Below, piece after piece: positions 1 through 8,267 of a DNA stretch of 20,446 nucleotides. The position numbers and the translations under genes were made by a program. Numbering within the stretch: the first letter of the stretch is position 1; every line of letters starts with the position of its first letter. This DNA is from Promethearchaeota archaeon (GTDB lineage: Archaea; Asgardarchaeota; Lokiarchaeia; Sigynarchaeales; SOKP01), in NCBI GenBank assembly GCA_030605085.1, contig JAUWBH010000111.1:1-20446 (forward strand), in the 5' to 3' direction. The notes below the pieces were generated by a model. The model was not told where the DNA came from, searched no databases, and was given only the letters and a program-made list of their open reading frames with translations.

Positions 1-870
1 AATCATTAAAATCTTTCGTTTGTTAAGTATATTAGATAGAATTGACATTAGTATTGTTCCAACTATTCCACCAATTATTAATGTCATCCCGAGTATACCT
101 GCAAATAGGGAATTATACCCTCGTGGGATGACAATTAACTCAATATAGGTAAGAATCATATTAATAATCCCCAATACAAGAAAAAAAACAACAGCTAAAA
201 TCAAAAAATTTCGGTTTGTAAATAGCATTTTTAATCCCTCAAACATAAAAACTCTATCAATTACTATATTGAGAGAAGGTGGAGTGGGTGGTTTATTTTT
301 TGCAAATATAACGAAAATTCCACCTAAGACAAGAGCTATTATTCCATAAATAAGCAGCATACTTCTAAAATCAATTATTATCACTAAAATGGGCGTAATA
401 ACCATACCTAACGCAACACCAATAGAAGTAGCAATCAATGAAATCCCGGTCGCAGTAGTACGCTCCGTTTCAGGAAACCAATTTGCGGATAATTTAGTTA
501 TAGTATTCAATAGGAACGGTTGAGATATGGCTATACCTATTTGAAAGATTAAAACAAGGACATAATTGGTATCGGCAACATACCGTAAAAAACCAAAAAC
601 ACCCATAAGTGCGGCTCCAATTCCGGTTCCAATTTTGAAATTATATTTATCAATTAGCCACGACGCAAGGAAAGTTACGGGAACATAAACTATTAGGAAA
701 ATTAATGATAATAAGATAATGTAAAATTCATCAACGCCATAGAATTCCATTGAATGCGAAGTAACTGGAGCATAAGTCGTCCAAAGAATTTGAGATATAA
801 CATTTACTAAAAAGAACAAAAACAATACAATCCAACGATATCCATAGATTTGTAAATCTTGATCACTCAT
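1..870 (-). CDS. MFS transporter, N-terminal 290 residues (3' end beyond the window)
   Basis: Integral membrane secondary transporter of the major facilitator superfamily; the substrate is unknown. I translated it from the minus strand: ATG at 870, with an in-frame TGA four codons upstream that fixes the start, and an open frame to base 1. About eight hydrophobic helices are visible (roughly residues 11-33, 49-71, 80-100, 105-125, 145-165, 167-190, 222-243, 258-280), with a basic/polar loop between helices 6 and 7 as in MFS proteins. The stretch NWFPETERTTATGIS, followed by a small-residue helix ending TPILV, resembles the helix 4-5 region of the FLVCR/SLC49 group, so a haem-, choline- or small-organic-type substrate is possible but unproven. 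It diverges from the acyl-CoA dehydrogenase across a 141-base AT-rich gap. MFS membership is secure; the subfamily is a guess. Confidence 0.85.
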   Translation of the reverse strand, partial: MSDQDLQIYGYRWIVLFLFFLVNVISQILWTTYAPVTSHSMEFYGVDEFYIILLSLIFLIVYVPVTFLASWLIDKYNFKIGTGIGAALMGVFGFLRYVADTNYVLVLIFQIGIAISQPFLLNTITKLSANWFPETERTTATGISLIATSIGVALGMVITPILVIIIDFRSMLLIYGIIALVLGGIFVIFAKNKPPTPPSLNIVIDRVFMFEGLKMLFTNRNFLILAVVFFLVLGIINMILTYIELIVIPRGYNSLFAGILGMTLIIGGIVGTILMSILSNILNKRKILMI

Positions 871-913
871 AAGATTGTTTCAATTCATTTTTTGTTCTGT
901 AAATAATCTAATA

Positions 914-1002
914 AAATATATTTATAATAATAAACTAACAAATTTAATCTCTTAATATTGAATAATTTATCAAAATATATTGAGGAAATTTAGAATAAGT
1001 AG
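914..1002. promoter_or_regulatory. Divergent promoter region, MFS transporter / acyl-CoA dehydrogenase
   Basis: AT-rich spacer between two divergent genes. AAAATATAT at about 973-981 lies some 26-30 bases before 1003, the usual distance of an archaeal TATA box from the transcription start, so the acd transcript could be nearly leaderless. On the other strand a TATAAATAT-like run around 917-930 could serve the MFS gene. GAGGAA at about 982 is too far from either ATG to be a good ribosome binding site. Inferred from position only. Confidence 0.35.
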
Positions 1003-1011
1003 ATGATTAAC

Positions 1012-2196
1012 ATGGATTTTTCCTTAACAGAAAAACAAAAAATGATCAGAAAGATTACACGCGAATTTGCTGAGAAATATATTGCACCCATAGCAGAAGA
1101 GAGTGACCAGAATTCTGAATTAGATCCTCGAGTTATGGAAGAAATGAAGCGCATGGGGTATTTTGGTACTTGCATCCCGAAAGAGTATGGTGGTAGTGGA
1201 CTCCACGAAGATACGGTGAGCTTTTGTATTATAACTGAAGAAATAGGGCGAATTGACGCTTCTTGGTCGATAACAACAGGAGTACATGCGAGTGTGTGTG
1301 CATATCCGATATATGCGTTCGGTACTGAGGAACAGAGGCAAGAGTTTTTAGTTCCGCTTGCGAAAGGTGAAAAATTAGGTGTATTTGCCTTAACTGAAGC
1401 AAATGCGGGCTCTGATGCAGGAGGAGTTGAAATGAGTGCGTATTTGGATGGAGACGAATGGGTTTTAAATGGGAGTAAGATTTTTGCTACGAATGGTGGT
1501 ATAGCCCAAACACTACTTGTTGTTGCAACGACTGGGTTTAAAGGCAGAAGAAAAGAGTTAACAATTTTTATTGTCGACACAAATACGCCGGGATATTCTG
1601 TAGGGGTAAGAGAGGATAAATTAGGTGTTCGTGCTTCAAACACTTCTGAACTGGTATTCCAGGATGTAAGAATCCCTAAAGAGAATATATTGGGAGGCGT
1701 TGGAAGCGGATTTAGACTTGGAATGCAAATCTTAGATTATGGAAGGATTTTAATGGCGGCCCAATGCGTTGGATTAGGACAAGCAGCATTAGAAGCTTCT
1801 GTTAAATATGCAAATGAAAGAGTACAGTTCGGTCGACCAATAGGGAGCTTCCAAGGTATCCAATGGAAAATTACTGATATGGCCGTTGCTGTGGAATGTG
1901 CCCGTCTATTAACATATAAAGCAGCATGGATGTGTGATAATGGATTGGATTATGGTACTGTGGGGTCAATGGCAAAGCTAAAGGCTTCTGAAGCTGCAAT
2001 GCAAGCAACTCATGATGCGGTTCAAATACATGGTGCCTATGGATTGATGAAAGCTTATGCTGTAGAAAGATATTTCCGTGATGCTAAAATGGCCGATTAT
2101 GCAGCTATTTCAGCAGCATAGGTTAGAATATACGAAGGCACCTCGGAAATACAAAGAATGGTTATAGCTAATCATTTGCTTCGGAAGGGATTATAA
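1012..2196 (+). CDS. Acyl-CoA dehydrogenase, interrupted by a 30-nt intron-like insertion
   Basis: Flavoprotein that oxidises an acyl-CoA to enoyl-CoA and passes electrons to EtfAB; chain specificity is unknown. Family motifs are TEANAGSDAGG (near residue 127), NERVQFGRPIGSFQ, QIHGAYGLMKAYAVERYFRDAKM and the C-terminal IYEGTSEIQRMV, whose Glu is the usual catalytic base. ATG 1012 (MDFSLTEKQ) is chosen by family N-terminus; ATG 1003 is possible. Read straight through, the frame meets TAG at 2119-2121, yet the expected C-terminus continues in the same frame to TAA at 2194-2196. The bases between DAKMA and IYEGT are an excess of ten codons. Removing 2097-2126 gives DAKMAEIYEGTSEIQ and a 384-aa protein of normal family length, with the catalytic Glu (about 365) in the second exon. 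Without removal or readthrough the product lacks the catalytic base. The neighbouring etfB remnant and the nearby etfB/etfA genes fit an acyl-CoA oxidation module. Family certain; expression route inferred. Confidence 0.9.
2097..2126 (+). other. Candidate 30-nt bulge-helix-bulge intron in the acd mRNA
   Basis: The sequence folds as a canonical archaeal splicing motif. Central helix GGCC (2091-2094) pairs with GGTT (2121-2124) through two G-C and two G-U pairs. The 5' bulge is GA^T (2095-2097) and the 3' bulge AG^A (2125-2127). The inner stem TATGC/GCATA (2098-2102/2116-2120) continues past an A-A mismatch into GCT/AGC with loop ATTTC. Cutting after the second base of each bulge joins GA to A, makes a Glu codon and restores AEIYEGTSEIQ. 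The outer helix is weak (two A-T pairs, then mismatches). The insertion carries an in-frame TAG. Splicing is inference; the fold and frame restoration are seen directly. Confidence 0.65.
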
Positions 2197-2427
2197 TTCT
2201 AAATAAGTTTTTTTTTAAACTATCTTTTTTCAATTAACTTCTAAATCTTTTATAATTCTAATATCCCGTTATCTCTTATGTAATAAATCATTATTGTTAA
2301 TGTTCTTCTATCAAATGGAATATTAGGATGCTATTACCATTAAAGTCTTTAATGGATCAAAAGGGAAATTCAACGAATGATAATAGCACAAAAATTATTA
2401 AGAAAAGGTTTTTGAGGTGATAAAAAA
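2197..2427 (+). other. Gene-free spacer after acd: T-run terminator and nested inverted repeats
   Basis: Together with the remnants that follow, this belongs to a stretch of about 440 bases without an intact gene. A run of nine T (2208-2216) just after the acd stop is a likely archaeal terminator. Further on, TGCTATTA (2329-2336) pairs with TAATAGCA (2381-2388) and encloses CCATTAAA-GTC-TTTAATGG (2337-2355), whose stem starts on the very next base, plus a weak ATTC-AAC-GAAT hairpin. This could be a small structured RNA or leader; no known family is recognised. Confidence 0.4.
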
Positions 2428-2517
2428 ATGAAAGTTTTTGAATGTATTAAGCAAGTATTAACGATTACCTCAAAAGACTTTTTTGATTTATTTGAAAACA
2501 TTAAAAAAACAATCTAA
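2428..2517 (+). pseudogene. Remnant of an etfB 5' end (30 codons)
   Basis: The short frame starts MKVFECIKQVLTIT, matching the start of the intact EtfB downstream (MKVFVCIKQVPGIT). The first 30 nucleotides differ from etfB (7279 onward) at only two positions, and similarity reaches about 20 bases upstream (GGTTT, GTGATAA, A-run, ATG). After about 14 codons the similarity is lost and the frame ends at TAA. A GAGGTGAT ribosome-binding-like sequence precedes the ATG. It is best explained as the leftover of a second or ancestral etfB placed directly after acd; expression as a 29-aa peptide cannot be excluded. Confidence 0.6.
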
Positions 2518-2663
2518 TTTAGACAAATTTTTCAAAATTAATAATTATTCATAATAAAATTTTAACAAATTTTTAAATTATAGTTCTGAAATTAATAATT
2601 TGTAAATTATAAATTACTCAATTTTGATTTTCTTATTTGTTTTTAAGGAAGGTTGAGAATACA

Positions 2664-2891
2664 TTGGTTATAAAGAAAAATTTAGAGGAATTTTTAAATA
2701 TTGATAATCTGAAAACTGAAAATATTGATGGATTAAATGCCATCATAAATAAAAAAATCAGAGTTGACTTCAATAATGTTAATCCTCAGTTCACTTTGTT
2801 AGGATATAGGAATGAGGATTTAATCGCAAATTATCTCCTTAATTATGATCATCCTGATGATCTTGAAATATTCAATAAAATTAAAGCATAA
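2664..2891 (+). pseudogene. Short PAS-like fragment, probably a decayed sensor-kinase start
   Basis: A 75-codon frame, TTG start preceded by AGGAAGG at 2646-2652 (an earlier TTG at 2637 is also in frame). It encodes a half PAS domain: NIDGLNAIINKKIRVDFNNVN, then LLGYRNEDLIANYLLNYDHPDDLE, which lines up with the first PAS of the large kinase just downstream (ANDLIAILNERLEYEYIN, LMGYTSQDLIG, LIHPDDYE). The C-terminal half of the PAS fold is missing and the frame stops at TAA about 70 bases before the kinase. I read it as a degenerate duplicate of the kinase 5' end; a functional mini-PAS protein is possible but less likely. Confidence 0.45.
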
Positions 2892-2964
2892 TCAACAGCG
2901 AGATTAGTTATAAAATTAAAAATTTTTTAAAATGTAAAAAAAAAGAGTGGAAGAGGGAACTAGT

Positions 2965-5900
2965 ATGGATCAAAATGTAATAACAAAGGAAAATAGAAGT
3001 CAATTTATTTTGGAAAATGCAAACGATTTAATTGCAATCCTTAACGAGAGACTTGAATACGAATACATTAATGTAATGGCTCATCGTAAATTAATGGGGT
3101 ATACAAGTCAAGATTTAATTGGAAAAACATCGTTGAATTTAATCCATCCAGATGACTATGAAAAAGCCGTAAAAGAATGGAGAGAGGGTTTTACTCAAGG
3201 AGAGGGAGCGGCAGAACTACGATTAAAAGATAAAGCTGGAAATTATCACTGGCTTGAAATTAGAGGAAGAACATTCGTAGATACTGATGGAAAGAAAAAA
3301 GGTCTTGTAATTTCACGAGATATTACTAAGCGAAAGGAAGCGGAGCTAAAATTAAAAGAATCTGAACAAAATCTTCAAGAAAGAATTAAGGAACTTCAAT
3401 TTTTATATGGGATTTCGAAACTTGATGAAAAACCTGAGATTTCAATTAACGAGATTATTCAAGGAACATTAGATTTAATTCCGCCTGCTTGGCAATTTCC
3501 AGAATTAACATGTTCAAGAATAAGATTTAAAAATAATGAGTATAAAACAATTAATTTTAAAGAAACTAAATGGAAGTCATTTACCAGTGTAAATATCAAC
3601 GAAAAAATAATGAATATTGAAGTTTATTATTTAGAAGATAAACCATTTTTGAAAGAAGAATCTAAATTAATGGAAGAGATCGGTATCCGCTTAAAAGCTA
3701 TTATTGAACATAGAGAAGTAGAACAAAAATTAAAGGAGTCCGAAAAGAAATATAGAAATGAAAGGGATAATCTAACCAATGTTCTGAATTCTATGGAGGA
3801 TGGTGTATACATTATTAATCAACAGTATGAAATCGAATATTTAAATCCAGCGCTCGAGAAACATTTTGGCCCGGTTGGTAATAAAAAGTGTTACGAGTAT
3901 TTTCAGGAACGGTTTGATATTTGTCCTTGGTGCAACACTGAAAGTGTGTTGGAAGGAAATCCTATTCGGTGGGAAAGGTATAGCCCTATAACTCAAAAAA
4001 CATACGACATTACTGAAACGATTATTAAAAATCCCGATGAGAATTTATCAAAATTAGTAATTTTCCACAACATCACCGAACGCAAGAAGGCAGAAGAGGA
4101 GATTGTTAATTTAGCGAAATTTCCTTCTGAGAACCCTAACCCCATATTAAGGGTGACTAAAGAAAAAGTTATTTATGTAAATAAATCGGCTGAAAGTTTA
4201 TTTAATATTAGGGAAGGGAGTAACATTCCGCCATTAATTCAAGACAGAGTTAATATGGCACTTGACATAAATACAGCTAAAACGATGGAAATAGAACTTA
4301 ACAATTGTATTTATTCTATTGACATCACACCAATAAAAGGAGAGGAATACGCAAATGTTTACGGAAAGAATATTACGGAGCGCAAGAAAGCGGAAAATAT
4401 GTTAAAAGAATCCGAAGAAAAATATAGAAATGAGAGGGATAATCTAACCAACATTCTGAATTCCATGGAGGATGGGGTTTACATTGTCAATCAGCAATAT
4501 GACATTGAATTTGTTAATCTGTTGCTCATAGAGGAGTTTGGACCATACGAAGGTAAGAAGTGTTACAAGTATCTTCATGACCGTTTTGAAGTCTGCCCAT
4601 GGTGTAAAAATCAAGATGTTTTTGAAGGTAAAACTGTCAGATGGGAATGGTATTCATCCAAGAACCAAAAAACATATGATCTCATAGACACACCTCTAAA
4701 AAATCCCGATGGCAGCCTATCTAAATTAGAAATCTTCCATGACATTACAGAGCGTAAGAAGATAGAGGAGGAAATTAATAATGCTTATTCTAAACTCAAT
4801 CAGATATTTAAAGTTACCTACCCATTGTGTATAATTGATAAAGATTTCAACATAATTCGAATTAACGATACATTTACTACTACATTTAATATAAAGAAAG
4901 ACGATTTATTCGGCAAAAAGTGTTATGACATCATACCGGGACCTTTTTGTAATACTCTTGAATGTACAATGAGGCAGATATTAGGGGGCATAGATAGCAG
5001 GGAATATGAAAAAACTATTGAGCATAGTAATGGAATAAAAGATACATATATTATGAGAGCAGTTCCTTATCTCGGAAAAGGCGGCGAAATCATTGGAATT
5101 TTTAAGAGTTACATGGACATTACCGCCCGCAAAAAAGCAGTACAAAAATTAAAAGAATCTGAAGAAAAATATCGACTCATAGCAGAAAATGCAAATGATT
5201 TAATTGCCGTTCTTAACGAGAAATTTGAATATGAATATATCAATGAACTTGTTTACATGAAAATATTAGGATATTCATATGAAGATTTACTTGGTAAATC
5301 TCTATCAAATTTTATTCATCCCCATGATCTAGAAAAAGCATTCAAATCCATGAAGAAATGCTCAGAAATAGGTGAGTGTGAGGAAGAATTAAGATTTAAA
5401 AATAAAAAGGGAGACTATTTGTGGCTTGAAGTTAGGGGAAAAGCATTTATTGATGGGGATGGGGAAAAAAAAGCTCTTTTAATTTCAAGAGAAGTCACTG
5501 AGCGAAAATTGGCAGAGGAAAAATTAAGAGAATCCGAGAAAAAATATAAAAATCTCGCTAAGGAATTAGAAATAATTTTAGACCATCTTCCAGGCTTAGT
5601 TTTTTATAAAGATACTGAAAATAATTTCATTCGAGTAAACAAATTTCTTGCTGATGCTCATAACATGGCTAAAGAGGAATTAATTGGTAAAAATTTGTTC
5701 GAACTCTATCCAAAAGAGGAGGCTCAAGCATACTGGGATGATGATTTAGAGGTTATTAGAAGTTGTAATCCAAAATTAAATATTGAAGAGCCATGGGATA
5801 CTATAGAGGGAAGAAAATGGGTTTCTACAAGTAAGATTCCTTTTGTTGACGAAAACGGAAAAATAATTGGAATAGTTGGATTCTCCCGTGATATCACCGA

Positions 5901-7020
5901 ACGCAAGAAAGCAGAACTGCTTTTAAAAGAGTCCGAGGAAAAATTCAGGAAAATTACCGAACAATCATTAATGGGGATAGCAATTCTACAGGACGATGTG
6001 TTTAAATATGTAAATCAACGGTATGGAGCTATACATGGATATACAATAGAAGAACTGAATAACTTTCAACCGGAAGAATTTATCAAGTTGGTTCATCCAA
6101 AAGATAGAGATATGGTCATGGAACAAGCAAAAAAAAAGCAAAAGGGCTTAGAGGATGTCATAAATAATTATCAATTTCGAGGTATTAAAAAGACGGGTGA
6201 AACTAGATGGATTGAGATACTCTCAAAAACGATGTTTTATGAGGGAAGACCAGCGGATTTGATAACTATAATAGATATTACTGAAAAAAAAAAAGCAGAA
6301 GAGGAATTGAAAAGATTGAATAAATTAAAATCCGAATTACTTACAAGATCATCCCACGAATTGAAAACTCCGCTGATGCACATTAAAGGTTTTACGGAAT
6401 TATTATTACTCAAATATAAAGAATCCTTTTATGAAGATGAATTATACTTAGTTAATGAAATTCGTAAAGGTTGCTTTCGGCTTGAAATACTTGTAGAAGA
6501 TATTTTAAAAACTGCTGAGCTTGAATCAGGCACAATCCAATTAGAAAAATCTGAGGAAGATTTATCTTTGATAATCGAAACATGTGTGAGAGAATTAAAA
6601 GGATTTGCTGATTCGAGAAATCAAAATATTAACTTAATGCTACATGACAAATTAATAACAAGTTTAGAAAGAAAGCAAATTTCTCAAGCAATAAATAATT
6701 TATTAAACAATGCCATTAAATATACACCTCCAAATGGAAATATCGAAATTTGTTCCGAAATTAAAGAAGATTTTTTTATAATTTCTATAAAAGATTCTGG
6801 AATTGGCTTTAATGAGGAAGAAAAACGGCGTATTTTTAAGCGATTCGGCAAAATTGAACGGTATGGTCAAGGATACGATGTTGTTTCTGATGGTTCTGGT
6901 TTAGGATTATACATTTCAAAAAAAATTATAGAATTACATGGTGGGAAGATATGGGTTGAATCAGAAGGCAAGAGTAAAGGTTCAACCTTTTACTTCTCTC
7001 TTCCAATTATGACAAAATAA
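2965..7020 (+). CDS. Multi-PAS soluble sensor histidine kinase (1351 aa)
   Basis: Cytosolic signal-transduction kinase without membrane helices or receiver domain. Order of parts: PAS1 (about 13-122), a GAF-like domain beginning LQFLYGISKLDEKPE (about 145-250), PAS2 with CPWC (about 270-375), a short PAS3 (380-470), PAS4 with CPWC (485-595), PAS5 with GPFCNTLEC (605-720), PAS6 (735-850, close to PAS1), PAS7 (860-980), PAS8 (990-1110), HisKA with SSHELKTP (phospho-acceptor His about 1131), and HATPase_c with N-box NNLLNNAIKYTP, DSGIGF and GSGLGLYISK. PAS domains are joined by the usual ITERKKAE coiled-coil linkers. ATG 2965 is preferred because GAAGAGGG lies a few bases upstream; GTG 2947 would add six residues. 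No response regulator is present in the window, so the output is unknown. PAS2/PAS4 and PAS1/PAS6 look like internal duplications. Ligand unknown; the cysteine motifs suggest metal, haem or redox sensing (inference). Confidence 0.93.
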   Translation: MDQNVITKENRSQFILENANDLIAILNERLEYEYINVMAHRKLMGYTSQDLIGKTSLNLIHPDDYEKAVKEWREGFTQGEGAAELRLKDKAGNYHWLEIRGRTFVDTDGKKKGLVISRDITKRKEAELKLKESEQNLQERIKELQFLYGISKLDEKPEISINEIIQGTLDLIPPAWQFPELTCSRIRFKNNEYKTINFKETKWKSFTSVNINEKIMNIEVYYLEDKPFLKEESKLMEEIGIRLKAIIEHREVEQKLKESEKKYRNERDNLTNVLNSMEDGVYIINQQYEIEYLNPALEKHFGPVGNKKCYEYFQERFDICPWCNTESVLEGNPIRWERYSPITQKTYDITETIIKNPDENLSKLVIFHNITERKKAEEEIVNLAKFPSENPNPILRVTKEKVIYVNKSAESLFNIREGSNIPPLIQDRVNMALDINTAKTMEIELNNCIYSIDITPIKGEEYANVYGKNITERKKAENMLKESEEKYRNERDNLTNILNSMEDGVYIVNQQYDIEFVNLLLIEEFGPYEGKKCYKYLHDRFEVCPWCKNQDVFEGKTVRWEWYSSKNQKTYDLIDTPLKNPDGSLSKLEIFHDITERKKIEEEINNAYSKLNQIFKVTYPLCIIDKDFNIIRINDTFTTTFNIKKDDLFGKKCYDIIPGPFCNTLECTMRQILGGIDSREYEKTIEHSNGIKDTYIMRAVPYLGKGGEIIGIFKSYMDITARKKAVQKLKESEEKYRLIAENANDLIAVLNEKFEYEYINELVYMKILGYSYEDLLGKSLSNFIHPHDLEKAFKSMKKCSEIGECEEELRFKNKKGDYLWLEVRGKAFIDGDGEKKALLISREVTERKLAEEKLRESEKKYKNLAKELEIILDHLPGLVFYKDTENNFIRVNKFLADAHNMAKEELIGKNLFELYPKEEAQAYWDDDLEVIRSCNPKLNIEEPWDTIEGRKWVSTSKIPFVDENGKIIGIVGFSRDITERKKAELLLKESEEKFRKITEQSLMGIAILQDDVFKYVNQRYGAIHGYTIEELNNFQPEEFIKLVHPKDRDMVMEQAKKKQKGLEDVINNYQFRGIKKTGETRWIEILSKTMFYEGRPADLITIIDITEKKKAEEELKRLNKLKSELLTRSSHELKTPLMHIKGFTELLLLKYKESFYEDELYLVNEIRKGCFRLEILVEDILKTAELESGTIQLEKSEEDLSLIIETCVRELKGFADSRNQNINLMLHDKLITSLERKQISQAINNLLNNAIKYTPPNGNIEICSEIKEDFFIISIKDSGIGFNEEEKRRIFKRFGKIERYGQGYDVVSDGSGLGLYISKKIIELHGGKIWVESEGKSKGSTFYFSLPIMTK

Positions 7021-7056
7021 TTATTTAAAATTAAATATCTGATGATGAGAAAAAAG

Positions 7057-7100
7057 CTAATTTTCTTGATCAATTTTGTCTAGATTTTAAAGAAAATTAG
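7057..7100 (+). terminator. 11-bp inverted repeat after the histidine kinase
   Basis: CTAATTTTCTT (7057-7067) and AAGAAAATTAG (7090-7100) are perfect reverse complements around a 22-base loop, starting 36 bases after the kinase stop. It may end or stabilise the kinase mRNA, or be bound as a DNA palindrome. No T-run follows directly, so terminator is the most economical label rather than a firm one. Confidence 0.4.
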
Positions 7101-7278
7101 AACATCAAAAATTACAGACATTATTAGAGCAAGATATTTTAAAGCTATTATAATCGATGATAGACTATTACCTATTAAAAAATATAAAGATTCTTATGTA
7201 AAATTTTTATTTATTTGTTTTTTTATTCTATTATCATTCTTTTTTAAAATTATTATATTGGTTTGTGATAATAGAAAA

Positions 7279-8085
7279 ATGAAAGTTTTTGTATGTATTA
7301 AACAAGTACCCGGGATAACAGAGGTAAAAATTGATCCTAAAACTAACACGCTTATTCGTTCTGGAATTCCCTCAATTATGAATCCACACGATAAAAATGC
7401 TGTGGAATTGGGATTAATGCTTAAGGAGAAACATAGCGCCGAAGTCATAGCTTTAAGCATGGGACCTCCTCAAGCTGAAGAAGTATTACGCGAAGCGCTT
7501 TCAATGGGGGCAGATAAAGCGTACTTGTTAACCGATAGGGCATTTGCAGGAGCAGATACGCTGGCGACTTCTCATACTTTATCATTAGCAATTAAAAAAA
7601 TATTAAAAGAGTCTGGAAAAGACGAAAAATATCTTGTTATTTGTGGAACGCAGGCTATTGATGGAGATACTGCTCAAGTTGGTCCCGAACTAGCGGAAGA
7701 ATTAAACATACCTCAAATAACTTATGTCCAAAAATCTCAAATAAAAGGAGATACGATCATTGTTGAAAGAGTATTTAGAACAGAGGAAATCGTAGTAATT
7801 GAAACTAAGCTACCAGCATTGGTATCAGTCTTAAAAGAAATAAACGAACCTCGTTTTCCAACCATGACTGGGATCGTTGATGCTTACGAAAAAAAAGAAG
7901 TTGTTTACTTAGATGCAACGGCTTTAAACGCTGATAAGGCATTTATTGGATTAACTGGTTCACAAACAGAAGTATGGAAGATCTTTATCCCTGAGCGTAA
8001 AGGAGAACACATTAAGTTGTCTGGTACAATAGAAGAAATGGCTCAAAAATTATGCCAAAATTTAAAGGAGGACAAAATTCTTTAA
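7279..8085 (+). CDS. etfB: Electron transfer flavoprotein beta subunit
   Basis: Beta subunit of the EtfAB heterodimer that carries electrons between acyl-CoA dehydrogenases and other redox partners. The 268-aa length is typical. Family features: N-terminal MKVFVCIKQVPG, NPHDKNAVELGL, ALSMGADKAYLL, the nucleotide-binding DGDTAQVGPELAEEL, and RFPTMTGIVDAYEKK. ATG 7279 is chosen because MKVFVCIKQ is the family N-terminus; a TTG at 7258 only adds seven non-family residues. Its usual partner etfA lies about 3.7 kb downstream, on the other side of an ABC transporter operon, which is unusual since the pair is normally adjacent. A partial copy of its 5' end lies at 2428-2517 after acd. Whether the complex is of the electron-bifurcating type cannot be settled by eye. 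Confidence 0.93.
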   Translation: MKVFVCIKQVPGITEVKIDPKTNTLIRSGIPSIMNPHDKNAVELGLMLKEKHSAEVIALSMGPPQAEEVLREALSMGADKAYLLTDRAFAGADTLATSHTLSLAIKKILKESGKDEKYLVICGTQAIDGDTAQVGPELAEELNIPQITYVQKSQIKGDTIIVERVFRTEEIVVIETKLPALVSVLKEINEPRFPTMTGIVDAYEKKEVVYLDATALNADKAFIGLTGSQTEVWKIFIPERKGEHIKLSGTIEEMAQKLCQNLKEDKIL

Positions 8086-8267
8086 ATATTAAGAAGAGTG
8101 TTAAAAATAAATACACGAGCAGAAGACGTAAAAAGAATCATAATTGTTATTTTTTATATTTAATCGTTCCTAATTAATTTTTAACTTAAATGTTGAAAAT
8201 AAAAATTTATAATAATATCAGATGAATTATTTACCATACTGAAATTAATTTTAATTTTTTCCATTTT

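Noticed and set aside
990..1643. 217-codon open frame on the minus strand opposite acd
   Set aside because: It overlaps the strongly conserved acyl-CoA dehydrogenase, has no recognisable motif and no promoter; a shadow frame.
2097..2126. Programmed frameshift in acd
   Set aside because: The frame before and after is the same; other frames of the insertion give no family sequence.
2381..2392. H/ACA guide RNA ending in ACA after the 2329-2388 stem
   Set aside because: An ACA follows the stem, but the inner hairpin starts with no unpaired bases on the 5' side, so there is no two-sided guide pocket and no k-turn.
7129..7278. Upstream in-frame extension of etfB (KAIIIDDRLLPIKKYKDSY...)
   Set aside because: The frame is open by chance in AT-rich DNA; EtfB family members begin at MKVFVCIKQ, and the extension matches nothing recognisable.
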